14,248 bases of DNA from Gemmatimonadota bacterium (GTDB taxonomy: Bacteria; Gemmatimonadota; Gemmatimonadetes; Gemmatimonadales; Gemmatimonadaceae): assembly GCA_016794735.1 (NCBI GenBank), contig JAEUJK010000022.1, positions 1 to 14,248 of the forward strand, in the 5' to 3' direction. This document shows positions 7,443 to 14,248 of the stretch, in pieces. The stretch's first letter is position 1. Each line of letters begins with the position of its first letter. The notes beneath the pieces are model-generated. The model worked only from the letters and a program-made list of their open reading frames with translations. It did no database searches and was not told the origin of the DNA. Both the position numbers and the translations under genes were made by a program.

Positions 7443-8261
7443 CTACCGTCGCTGCCGCCAGGCGTCGTAGCGAAGGCGCAACGTGCGCACCGGGCTCGGA
7501 TCTTCCTCGGGCGTCGTGTTCTCGTCGGTCACGTTGAGGTACACGGCATACTTGCCGTCGTTGAACGACGACCCCGGGACATCACTCGAGTCCGCGGCCA
7601 GCAGGTACGCCACGTGCGCGGTGCGCGTGACGCACGGACGCGACGTCGTCGGCCGCGGGGTCGTGGCACAGGTGCAGCGGCTGTCACCACCGGCCGCTTC
7701 CGCCGCATCCATCGCGGCCATCACCCGGTCCTCGATGGTGCCCTGCGCCGCCTCGAACGCCCGCACCGCCCCCTGCACCACGGCGTTGGAGGCGAGGATG
7801 TTCCCCTGGATGGCGTAGTAAATCTCCGTGCCCATCACCTGGCCCTGCACGCTCGACGACGCCTTGCCGTTGCGCGCGCCGGAGAACCCGGCGAAGCGCC
7901 CCTGCATGTCGACCATTCCGAACTGGCGGGACTGGATCGCACTGTCGGCCATGAGCAGCCGGAGGATTTCCGAAGGGTGCGTGCCCTTCTTCATCTCATT
8001 GTAGACCAGCATCTGGTTCGACCGCGTGCGGTCCACCCCGGCCTGCGCGGCACCGATGCCGACCCCGGGCACGACGATCGCCTGGATGTCCATCAGCCCT
8101 TGCGCCGGGAAGCCGGCGAAACGCCCCTGCGGTACGCAGGTGGCGGCACCGATCACGACCCGCTTGGTGGCCCGGTCCAGCGCGACCACGGACCAGGTCG
8201 CATGCGCGACCGATGGCACCGCAGCCAGCGCGAGTACGACACTCAACCCACGAACCTTCAT
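7443..8261 (-). CDS. Exported DUF1028 family protein (putative Ntn-type hydrolase)
   Basis: A 272-residue protein recognised as DUF1028 by TWSVVALD near the mature N-terminus, then VVIGAATCVPQGRFAGFPAQG and GVGIGAAQAGVD. Family members are placed, from memory, in the N-terminal nucleophile hydrolase fold; substrate and reaction are not established. A signal peptide (residues 1-21) ends in the classic AHA site, so signal peptidase would leave Thr22 as the first residue, fitting a catalytic N-terminal threonine. A cysteine cluster (CTC and PCV) lies in the C-terminal half near GGDSRCTC. The start is ATG 8261: it has a strong GAGGAGG nine bases upstream and overlaps the deoA stop by four bases. 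A longer frame from 8309 lacks such support and would bury the signal peptide. The bidirectional terminator lies just downstream. Confidence 0.9.
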   Translation of the reverse strand: MKVRGLSVVLALAAVPSVAHATWSVVALDRATKRVVIGAATCVPQGRFAGFPAQGLMDIQAIVVPGVGIGAAQAGVDRTRSNQMLVYNEMKKGTHPSEILRLLMADSAIQSRQFGMVDMQGRFAGFSGARNGKASSSVQGQVMGTEIYYAIQGNILASNAVVQGAVRAFEAAQGTIEDRVMAAMDAAEAAGGDSRCTCATTPRPTTSRPCVTRTAHVAYLLAADSSDVPGSSFNDGKYAVYLNVTDENTTPEEDPSPVRTLRLRYDAWRQRR

Positions 8262-9643
8262 GTCCCAAATCCTCCTCGGTAGACAGGATACTCCGCCGTC
8301 CGTACCCACGGCTCGGCCTCATACACCGCGATGCCATCCCGCGTGACGCGGTGTGACACCAGCGGGAGCGGGGGATCGGCCTCATCGGCGATCGTGATCC
8401 CCTCCGACAATGCGGCCATCCCGGCGGCCAGGCCGGCCTCGTCGCGCGAGAAGACGGTTGCGAGCGGCTCCCCGACCTTCACGACGTCACCGGGCCGCGC
8501 CCGGATGACGAAACCCACCGACGGGTCCACGGCGTCTTCCATGCGCCGGCGCCCGCCGCCTAACGCGGTGACGCCGCGCCCGATCGCGCGCGGTTCGACG
8601 CGGGCGACCACGCCCTGCCGCGGGGAGGCGTAGAACTCCACGACCTTGGCCTGGGGCAGGCGCGACGGGTCATCGACCACCGAGGGGTCGCCGCCCTGCG
8701 CCTCAATGATCCGCTCGAACTGCTCGGCACCCTTCCCGGACGACACGCAGACCTCCATCCGCCGGCGCGCCTCGTCCACGGAGCGTGCGATCCCGCCGAG
8801 GACGAGCATCTCGGCCCCCAGCGTGTACGTCACCTCCATGACGTCGGGCGGCCCCTCGCCGTGCAGGCACTGGATCGCCTCCTCCACCTCGAGGGCGTTC
8901 CCGCAGGCCCTGCCTAACGGGCGATCCATCGCGGTCATGAGCGCCACCACGGGCACTCCCGCCGCCTGCCCCAGGGCGATCATCAGCTCGGCCAGCTCCA
9001 CACCCCGATCGAACGACGGCAGGAAGGCCCCCGACCCGCGCTTGATGTCGAGCACGAGCCCCGTCAGCCCCTCCGCGAGCTTCTTGCTCATGATCGACGC
9101 GGCGATCAGCGGGATCGACTCGACCGTGCTCGTGGCGTCGCGGAGCGCATACAATCGTTTGTCGACCGGGGCGATCTCACCGGTCTGGCCGATCATCGCG
9201 CAGCCGATGGTCTCCAGCTGGCGCCGCGCCTCGTCGAGCGACAGCCCGGTCCGGAACCCCGGGATGGACTCCAGCTTGTCGAGGGTGCCGCCCGTGTGGC
9301 CGAGCCCGCGTCCCGACATCATCGGGACGGCGATGCCGAGCGACGAGACGATCGGTGCGAGCAGCAGCGACACCTTGTCGCCGACCCCACCGGTGGAATG
9401 CTTGTCGATGCGCGCCTTCCCGAGTCCCCCGAGGTCCAGCGACGCACCACTGCCCAGCATCGCGCCCATCAGCGCGGCGGTCTCCTCGCGGTCCATCCCG
9501 CGGAAGTAGATCGCCATCAGCAGGGCCGCCATCTGGTAATCCGGAATCTCCCCGGCGCCGTAGCTCCGGGTGATGGCCTCCCACTCGCCCGGTGAGAGGC
9601 GATCGCCATCGCGTTTCCGTTCGATCAACCGCGGAACAAGCAT
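8258..9643 (-). CDS. deoA: Thymidine phosphorylase (pyrimidine nucleoside phosphorylase family)
   Basis: A 461-residue cytoplasmic enzyme that splits thymidine with phosphate into thymine and deoxyribose 1-phosphate, in pyrimidine salvage. The phosphate-binding KHSTGGVGDK is at 81-90 and the family signature SGRGLGHTGGTLDKLE at 110-125. Base-binding residues Y165, R168, S183 and K187 match Y168, R171, S186 and K190 of the E. coli enzyme with identical spacing. The residue two before the signature is Met108, as in thymidine phosphorylases; uridine-accepting homologues have Lys there, so deoA is preferred over pdp, though only assay would settle it. The C-terminal part matches the PYNP_C domain. 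The N-terminus (RLIERKRDGDRLSPGEW) lines up with known starts, but no clear ribosome binding site precedes ATG 9643. Its TGA overlaps the DUF1028 ATG, so the two form an operon. Confidence 0.96.
   Translation of the reverse strand: MLVPRLIERKRDGDRLSPGEWEAITRSYGAGEIPDYQMAALLMAIYFRGMDREETAALMGAMLGSGASLDLGGLGKARIDKHSTGGVGDKVSLLLAPIVSSLGIAVPMMSGRGLGHTGGTLDKLESIPGFRTGLSLDEARRQLETIGCAMIGQTGEIAPVDKRLYALRDATSTVESIPLIAASIMSKKLAEGLTGLVLDIKRGSGAFLPSFDRGVELAELMIALGQAAGVPVVALMTAMDRPLGRACGNALEVEEAIQCLHGEGPPDVMEVTYTLGAEMLVLGGIARSVDEARRRMEVCVSSGKGAEQFERIIEAQGGDPSVVDDPSRLPQAKVVEFYASPRQGVVARVEPRAIGRGVTALGGGRRRMEDAVDPSVGFVIRARPGDVVKVGEPLATVFSRDEAGLAAGMAALSEGITIADEADPPLPLVSHRVTRDGIAVYEAEPWVRTAEYPVYRGGFGT
8271..8277 (-). 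promoter_or_regulatory. Ribosome binding site fixing the DUF1028 start
   Basis: GAGGAGG on the minus strand, inside the last codons of deoA, stands nine bases before ATG 8261. It selects that start over the upstream in-frame start at 8309 and supports translational coupling to deoA. Confidence 0.85.
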
Positions 9644-9661
9644 TCAAGGAACCAGCGGGCT

Positions 9662-9667
9662 ATTTTG
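9662..9667 (-). promoter_or_regulatory. Possible -10 element for deoA
   Basis: CAAAAT on the minus strand in the only AT-rich patch of the 96-base divergent gap, about 18 bases before the deoA ATG. Transcription from it would give a very short leader, consistent with the missing ribosome binding site. I see no convincing -35 box. Confidence 0.25.
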
Positions 9668-9739
9668 ATGTACCCCCACATGCCACCTGGACTTCGTCGC
9701 CCGCTCCCGACGCGGCCCGTCACCCATGGGGACTACCTG

Positions 9740-10510
9740 ATGTCGATCTTCCGTTCGATCCGTTCTGCACTGTCCGTCGCGATTCTCGCACCTTTACCGG
9801 TGTTTGGCCAGAGTGCCGCCGACCGGATCGCCGCAGGGGACCGCGACTATGCCGCCCTGAAGGCGGCGAGCGCGTACGAGAACTACCAGGCCGCCGTCGC
9901 CGCCGACAGCACCAACGCGGAGGCACTCGGCAAGGCCTCACGTTCAGCCGTGGACCTCGGGGAATCCGAGCCCGACGCGAACAAGCGGAAGGCCCTGTTC
10001 CGCAGTGGTGAGATGTATGCGCGCCGCGCCGTCGCCGCGAACCCGCGAGACGCCGAGAACCATTTTCACCTGGCACGCGCGCTCGGTCGTGCCGCGCTGA
10101 ACGTCGGCGTGCGCGATCGCGTGAAGTACGCCACCGAAATCCGGTCGCTCGGCCTCGAGGCCCTCAAGCTCGATCCCAACCACCCGGGCGCCTTGCACGT
10201 GATGGGCGCGTGGAACGCGGAGATCATGCGCCTGAATGGCGTGGAGCGCTTCTTCGCGAAGAACATGCTCGGCGGCAAGACCTTCTCCGAGGCCAACTGG
10301 AAGGACGCCATCGCCTACATGGAAAAGGCGGTGCAGGTCGACCCGGTGCGCCTCACGCACAAGCTCGACCTCGGCAAGATCTACATGGACACCAAGGACA
10401 TGGCGAAGGCCCGGGAAATGCTCGAGGCGGTCGTGAATGGCGCGCAGACCGACGTGAACGACCCGGGCTACAAGAAGGAGGCCGCCGAGTTGCTCAAGAA
10501 GATCAAGTGA
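9740..10510 (+). CDS. Exported TPR-repeat protein
   Basis: A 256-residue protein with a signal peptide (hydrophobic about 9-22, ending at PVFGQ) followed by helical tetratricopeptide-like repeats, for example AYENYQAAVAADSTNAEAL, YARRAVAANPRDAENHFHLA, LEALKLDPNHPGALHVMG and AYMEKAVQVDPVRLTHKLDL. The order of repeats, and a segment ending in NWKDAIAYMEKA, recall the RMD (regulator of microtubule dynamics) type of TPR protein, but that is a weak impression. It probably works as a periplasmic or outer-membrane scaffold. ATG 9740 was chosen because it begins the signal peptide and has GGGG nine bases upstream; in-frame starts at 9665, 9668 and 9680 would add a proline- and arginine-rich tail. Its TGA overlaps the ligA GTG by four bases. 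Confidence 0.8.
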   Translation: MSIFRSIRSALSVAILAPLPVFGQSAADRIAAGDRDYAALKAASAYENYQAAVAADSTNAEALGKASRSAVDLGESEPDANKRKALFRSGEMYARRAVAANPRDAENHFHLARALGRAALNVGVRDRVKYATEIRSLGLEALKLDPNHPGALHVMGAWNAEIMRLNGVERFFAKNMLGGKTFSEANWKDAIAYMEKAVQVDPVRLTHKLDLGKIYMDTKDMAKAREMLEAVVNGAQTDVNDPGYKKEAAELLKKIK

Positions 10511-12525
10511 GTGCTCCCGCGGTGCGCGCGGCCGAGCTGCGCGCGTTACTCGACCAGGCCTCGTACGAGTACTACATCCTCGATCGCCCCACGCTGAGTG
10601 ACGCCGAGTACGATCGGCTCTTTCGCGAACTGCAGGGCATCGAGCGCGACCATCCCGAGCTGCGCACCCCGGACTCGCCCACGCAACGTGTGGGCAGCCC
10701 GGCGGTGTCGGCCCTGCCGAAGCACACGCACCTCACGCCCATGCTGTCGCTGGGCAATGCCTTCTCGGACGACGAGGTCCGCGAGTGGGAGGAGCGCATC
10801 GTCAAGATCGCGGGCGACGAAGTGCGACGGGCCGGCTATTCCGCCGAACTCAAGATCGACGGCGCGGCGATCTCGCTCCGCTACGACGACGGCGTCCTTG
10901 TCGTCGGCGCGACCCGCGGGAACGGGGTGATCGGCGAGGACGTCACCGCGAACCTGCGTACCGTGCGCGACGTCCCGCTGCGCCTGCGCGGCACCCCGCC
11001 GGCCCGCGTGGAGATTCGCGGCGAGATCTACTACCCGTTCGACCTCTTCGAGCGGATGAACGAGGAACGGGTGCGCAGCGGTGAGCCGGTGTTCGCCAAC
11101 CCGCGAAATGCGGCCGCGGGCGCCCTGCGGCAGCTCGACCCCTCGATCACCGCCACGCGCCCGCTGCGTTTCTTTGGCTACACGGTCGTGCCTGCGCCGG
11201 GAGAACGACTCCCCTTCCGCACACAGGGCGAGGTGCTCGCCGCCCTCAAGGGCTGGGGTGTCCCCGTCGCGCCGCACCATCGACACTGCGCCACGCTCGA
11301 GGAGGTCGCCCGCTGGAGTCACCAGATCGAGCACGAGGTGCGCGCGACGCTGAACTTCGCCATCGACGGCGGCGTGCTGAAGGTGGACGACCTCGCGCTG
11401 CAGGACGACCTGGGGGTCGTCGGGGGTCGCGACCCCCGATGGGCCATCGCCCGCAAGTTTGCCCCCGATATCGCCGTGACGCGGCTGCTCGACATCCGGG
11501 TCAACGTCGGCCGCACCGGTGCGCTCAATCCGTATGCGGTGCTCGATCCGGTCGAGATCGGCGGGACCACCGTGACCTACGCCACGCTGCATAACGAGGA
11601 CCTGGTGCGCGCCAAGGACCTGCGCATCGGCGACATGGTGCAGGTGAAGCGCGCGGGCGAGGTCATCCCGCAGGTCATCGGTCCGATTCCCGAGCAGCGC
11701 ACCGGTGAGGAGCGCGAGTGGCGCATGCCGTCGACCTGCCCGGCCTGCGGGCACACGGTGGTGCGCGACGACGAAGAGGTCGCGTGGTACTGCCCGAACG
11801 TCTCCTGCGAAGGTCGGCGGCTCGAAGGGCTCGTCCACTTTGCCTCGCGCGCCGCGATGGACATTCGCGGGTTGTCCGACGCCCGCATGGAGCAGCTCGT
11901 CGCGGCGGGATTCGTGCGCGACGTTGCCGACCTGTATGCGCTGACGGTCGAGCAACTCCTCACGCTGGAACGGTTCGCCCAGCGGAGCGCCGAACAGCTG
12001 GTCGAGGCGATCGCCGCGAGCCGGGCGCAGCCCCTGTCCCGGCTCCTGTTCGGGCTGGGCATTCGCCATGTCGGGGCGGGGGCTGCCGAGCTCCTGGCGC
12101 GCCATTTTGGGGACCTGGATCACCTGATGCGGGCCACCGAGGCCGATATCGCCGCCGTCCACGGGATCGGGGAGACCATCGCGCACTCGGTTATCACCTG
12201 GTTCGCGGCGCCGGGCGCCCGGGACCTCATCGAGCGACTCCGGGGCCATGGGCTGACCTTCGCCGAGCCCCAGGCGCCGGCCGCCTCTGGTGCCCTCAAG
12301 GGGCTGACGGTCGTCATCACCGGGACACTTCCGACCCTCAGCCGGCAGGAGGCCAGTTCGCGCCTCGAGGCCGCCGGTGCCCGGGTCACCGACAGTGTCT
12401 CGAAGAAGACCAGCTTCCTCGTGGCCGGTGAGGCCGCCGGGAGCAAGCTGGACAAGGCAAGGGCCCTCGGCGTCGAGGTGATCGACGAGGCCGAGTTGCT
12501 CCGACGACTGGAACACCCTGCGTAA
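10507..12525 (+). CDS. ligA: NAD-dependent DNA ligase
   Basis: A 672-residue enzyme that seals nicks in duplex DNA using NAD+, in replication and repair; the length matches E. coli LigA (671). Domain order is complete: domain Ia (YYILDRPTLSDAEYDRLF), the adenylation domain with the AMP-accepting Lys116 in LKIDG, the OB fold (around VGRTGALNP and RAGEVIPQV), a four-cysteine zinc finger (C411, C414, C429, C434), helix-hairpin-helix motifs and a C-terminal BRCT domain (about 598-672, GLTVVITGTL). Homology begins right after the GTG at 10507, whose first four bases GTGA contain the stop of the TPR gene; no ATG is available there. A longer open frame from 10210 is only a shadow of the TPR gene. 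Translation is probably coupled to the TPR gene, and the V4R gene follows after 10 bases. Confidence 0.97.
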   Translation: MSAPAVRAAELRALLDQASYEYYILDRPTLSDAEYDRLFRELQGIERDHPELRTPDSPTQRVGSPAVSALPKHTHLTPMLSLGNAFSDDEVREWEERIVKIAGDEVRRAGYSAELKIDGAAISLRYDDGVLVVGATRGNGVIGEDVTANLRTVRDVPLRLRGTPPARVEIRGEIYYPFDLFERMNEERVRSGEPVFANPRNAAAGALRQLDPSITATRPLRFFGYTVVPAPGERLPFRTQGEVLAALKGWGVPVAPHHRHCATLEEVARWSHQIEHEVRATLNFAIDGGVLKVDDLALQDDLGVVGGRDPRWAIARKFAPDIAVTRLLDIRVNVGRTGALNPYAVLDPVEIGGTTVTYATLHNEDLVRAKDLRIGDMVQVKRAGEVIPQVIGPIPEQRTGEEREWRMPSTCPACGHTVVRDDEEVAWYCPNVSCEGRRLEGLVHFASRAAMDIRGLSDARMEQLVAAGFVRDVADLYALTVEQLLTLERFAQRSAEQLVEAIAASRAQPLSRLLFGLGIRHVGAGAAELLARHFGDLDHLMRATEADIAAVHGIGETIAHSVITWFAAPGARDLIERLRGHGLTFAEPQAPAASGALKGLTVVITGTLPTLSRQEASSRLEAAGARVTDSVSKKTSFLVAGEAAGSKLDKARALGVEVIDEAELLRRLEHPA

Positions 12526-12535
12526 GAGGATTGCG

Positions 12536-13090
12536 ATGAGCCAGCCCCTGAACATGACGGCGAACGGAATGCTCGCCCTCTCGCGTGCGTCGCTGACGAC
12601 GCTGCGCACCGCCCTGCTGCGCGATGGCGGTCCCGACGCCGCCATCTACCTGCAGGAAGCGGGATACGCCGGGGGCGACGCCGTGTGGCAGGCGTTCAAG
12701 CGCTGGCTCGCTGACCAGACGCCCACCGAAGCCGTGGATCTCGACGTGCCGTCGTTCCAGCGGTACGCCTCGGAGTTCTTCGCCGAAGCCGGGTGGGGGC
12801 ACATCACCATCGGTTCGATCGGCGACGCCGTCGCGACGATCGACTCGGCGGATTGGGGCGAGGCCGATCCCGACGCGGGCGCCGACCAGCCCACCTGCCA
12901 CCTGACGACGGGGATGTTCGCCGACCTGTTCGGCCGCGTGGCCGGTCACACCGTGGCCGTGCTCGAGGTGGAGTGCCGCAGCGCCGGCGCGAGTGCGTGC
13001 CGCTTCCTCGTGGGCAGCCAGCCCGTGATGGAGCAGGTCTACGACGCGGTGGGCCGCGGCGAACGTTACGAAGGGGCGCTCGCGGGATAA
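12536..13090 (+). CDS. Small stand-alone V4R (4-vinyl reductase) domain protein
   Basis: A 184-residue soluble protein. Residues about 120-162 carry the V4R pattern: LTTGMFADLFGRVAG, then VAVLEVECRSAGASACRFLVGS, with C147 and C155 at the family positions and a further C121. V4R domains bind small molecules, and some bind metal, in aromatic-responsive activators, in bacteriochlorophyll-pathway BchJ and in archaeal proteins. This one has no DNA-binding or catalytic partner domain. The N-terminal half (about 15-110) is helical and otherwise unrecognised. The start is clear: AGAGGA overlaps the ligA stop and stands five bases before ATG 12536. It is the last gene of the TPR-ligA-V4R unit. A ligand-sensing adaptor is a reasonable guess, but no evidence in the window names the ligand. 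Confidence 0.85.
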   Translation: MSQPLNMTANGMLALSRASLTTLRTALLRDGGPDAAIYLQEAGYAGGDAVWQAFKRWLADQTPTEAVDLDVPSFQRYASEFFAEAGWGHITIGSIGDAVATIDSADWGEADPDAGADQPTCHLTTGMFADLFGRVAGHTVAVLEVECRSAGASACRFLVGSQPVMEQVYDAVGRGERYEGALAG

Positions 13091-13115
13091 CGCGCGACCA
13101 GGCGACGAACAACAA

Positions 13116-13149
13116 AAGGGGAGTCGGGGCCACGGCCTCGACTCCCCTT
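13116..13149. terminator. Strong terminator hairpin between the V4R and amidase genes
   Basis: A near-perfect stem of about 15 pairs with one G-U pair (AAGGGGAGTCG with CGACTCCCCTT outermost) encloses a very short loop. On the minus strand it is followed by TTTTGTTGTT, so it is a proper intrinsic terminator for the amidase gene. On the plus strand, after the V4R gene, no T-run follows, so termination that way is less certain. Confidence 0.85.
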
Positions 13150-13174
13150 GTGCATCACGACACGCTGTTCCGTG

Positions 13175-14248
13175 TTAGAGGCTGGGTCGCTTCAGGTGAA
13201 TGTCGGTCGCGACCTGGAAGGCATGTGCCACCGACAGGATGCGATCATCGTTGTACAGCGCCCCGATGATCGTGGCGCAGATCGGCTGCGCCTTGAGCTC
13301 GAGACGTGGCTGGTTCTGCCCGCCACCGCCACCACCCGGGCCGCCCTGCGCGGGAACGTCGAACTTGTACGGCACGACGACGCACGGATGTCCCGTCTGC
13401 GCGTTGACCCCGACATCGGCCGACGGCGCGGCGATGAACATGTCGAGGTCCTTCATGTACTCGCCCCACTTCTGGATCAGGATGTAGCGCCGACGCTGGC
13501 CCTGGATGAAGTCGTAGGCGCGCGGGGTGCGACCGCTCACGAACCGCGGATTCCAGTCGCTGCCGGCCAACGGGTTGGGCGGCGTCGTTGGTGCCGCACC
13601 GCTCCCAGGCGCGCCTCCCGCCGCGCCACCACCACCGCCACCGCCCCCACCACCTCCGGCGCGGGGCGCGGGCAGGTTGTCCAGGTCGAGTCCGCTCTCC
13701 TTCGCCTTGCGCTGCACATAGGCGTCGAACGCCGCGGCCCCTTCCACGCCTAACGCGGATCCGGCGCCGGCCACCGTGGGGCGCGGGCCAACGTCACGCG
13801 GCTGCATCCCGAGTTCCCGGAGCTTCTCCACGAACTCCTTCGGCGCCTGCGGGTCCACGCCCACGCGGAGCCCCGCCAGCCGGACGCGACGATCGAACTG
13901 GAACGGCATCGTGATCGTCGACGGATCCTTCGTATCCACGCCGTGGATCACGCTGAAGACCATCGCGCAGTCCTCGACGGTGCGGCACATGGGCCCCACG
14001 CGGTCCATCGACCAGGCGAGCACCATGCCGCCGTACCGGCTCACGCGGCCAAAGGTCGGACGCAGCGCGCTGATCCCGTTGCGGATGCTGGGACTCACGA
14101 TCGAGCCCGACGTCTCGGTGCCGATCGCAAAGGCGCAGCACCCCGCCGCCGTCGCCGAGCCCGGACCCGCGGACGAGCCGCTCGCTCCCTGGTTGGGGTT
14201 CCACGGGTTGTTGGTGCGCCCACGATGCCACTGGTCGCCTTGCGCGAA
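13175..14248 (-). CDS. Amidase-signature hydrolase (partial, N-terminus outside window)
   Basis: 357 C-terminal residues of an amidase-signature serine hydrolase, which hydrolyses C-N amide bonds with a Lys-cisSer-Ser triad. Reading from the window edge, the cis-serine lies in GASGSSAGPG (Ser25) and the nucleophile is Ser49 in GTETSGSI, 24 residues on as in known family members; the catalytic lysine lies outside the window. The GTETSGSIVSPS form, with Glu for the usual Asp, matches the peptide-amidase-like branch, not GatA proper. The frame is open through 14248, so a GTG at 14098 is an internal codon, not a start. Two glycine tracts (11 and 6 consecutive glycines) interrupt the C-terminal half. 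Nucleophile-side motifs are intact, so the gene looks functional. Substrate unknown; gatA is unlikely because of the inserts and motif form. Confidence 0.93.
   Translation of the reverse strand, partial: FAQGDQWHRGRTNNPWNPNQGASGSSAGPGSATAAGCCAFAIGTETSGSIVSPSIRNGISALRPTFGRVSRYGGMVLAWSMDRVGPMCRTVEDCAMVFSVIHGVDTKDPSTITMPFQFDRRVRLAGLRVGVDPQAPKEFVEKLRELGMQPRDVGPRPTVAGAGSALGVEGAAAFDAYVQRKAKESGLDLDNLPAPRAGGGGGGGGGGGAAGGAPGSGAAPTTPPNPLAGSDWNPRFVSGRTPRAYDFIQGQRRRYILIQKWGEYMKDLDMFIAAPSADVGVNAQTGHPCVVVPYKFDVPAQGGPGGGGGGQNQPRLELKAQPICATIIGALYNDDRILSVAHAFQVATDIHLKRPSL
13319..13345 (-). repeat. Glycine-codon repeat in the amidase gene, C-terminal
   Basis: Encodes GGP followed by six glycines between PYKFDVPAQ and QNQPRLELKA, that is, in a loop before the last strands and helix of the amidase fold. 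Confidence 0.85.
13625..13657 (-). repeat. Glycine-codon repeat in the amidase gene, central
   Basis: Eleven consecutive glycine codons (GGT, GGC, one GGA, one GGG) followed by an AAGGAPGSGAAP-like linker. It has the same mixed GGT/GGC make-up as the tracts in propeller paralog 2. Confidence 0.9.

Noticed and set aside
8262..8309. Upstream start at 8309 for the DUF1028 protein
   Set aside because: It would place 16 extra residues before a normal signal peptide, while ATG 8261 has a strong ribosome binding site and the typical 4-base overlap.
10210..10506. Longer upstream start for the ligA frame
   Set aside because: The translated extension is low-complexity and out of frame with the well-supported TPR gene; LigA homology begins just after GTG 10507.
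10546..12645. Open frame of 699 codons on the minus strand across ligA
   Set aside because: It lies opposite an intact ligA with full domain structure; composition and lack of homology mark it as a shadow.
14098..14248. Start of the amidase gene at a GTG at 14098
   Set aside because: The frame continues upstream to the edge and encodes the family's GSSAG and nucleophile motifs, so that GTG is internal.

Overview
The window is GC-rich, densely coding DNA. It fits a Gemmatimonadota-type soil or freshwater bacterium, judged from the large secreted Asp-box propeller proteins, the secreted amidase, the response-regulator type and the codon use; no rRNA or other marker confirms the taxon. I found no tRNA, rRNA, CRISPR array, insertion sequence or phage gene. 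Every gap between genes is under 300 bases.

Layout from left to right. (1) 1-446, minus: the N-terminal receiver domain of a response regulator of the kind usually fused to a thioredoxin-reductase-like FAD domain, cut by the window edge. (2) 515-3670 and 3927-7361, plus: two tandem paralogous exported proteins of about 1,050 and 1,144 residues built from Asp-box (BNR/sortilin-like) propeller blades. They align without gaps over about 210 residues (36-248), so they look like an old tandem duplication. The second has gained polyglycine insertions and six cysteines that the first lacks. A 256-base gap with strong hairpins separates them, and a near-perfect bidirectional terminator at 7385-7419 ends the second. 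(3) 9643-7443, minus: a two-gene operon of thymidine phosphorylase (deoA) and an exported DUF1028 protein, joined by a 4-base ATGA overlap. The predicted signal-peptide cut of the DUF1028 protein exposes a threonine, as expected if it is an N-terminal nucleophile hydrolase. (4) 9740-13090, plus: an exported TPR protein, NAD-dependent DNA ligase (ligA) and a small stand-alone V4R-domain protein, joined by a 4-base GTGA overlap and then a 10-base gap. A strong hairpin at 13116-13149 closes this unit and the convergent gene beyond it. (5) 13175-14248, minus: the C-terminal part of an amidase-signature hydrolase, again with polyglycine insertions.

Working together: the thymidine phosphorylase and ligase are housekeeping salvage and replication genes, each co-transcribed with proteins of unknown role (DUF1028; TPR and V4R). 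The propeller pair and the amidase look like part of an envelope or extracellular programme for peptide, glycan or amide substrates, but no substrate can be read from the sequence. No defence or mobile system is visible. The points most worth a second look are the tandem propeller pair with its polyglycine/cysteine divergence, the DUF1028 threonine, the TPR-ligA-V4R unit, and a repeated octamer, GCCTAACG, seen five times.
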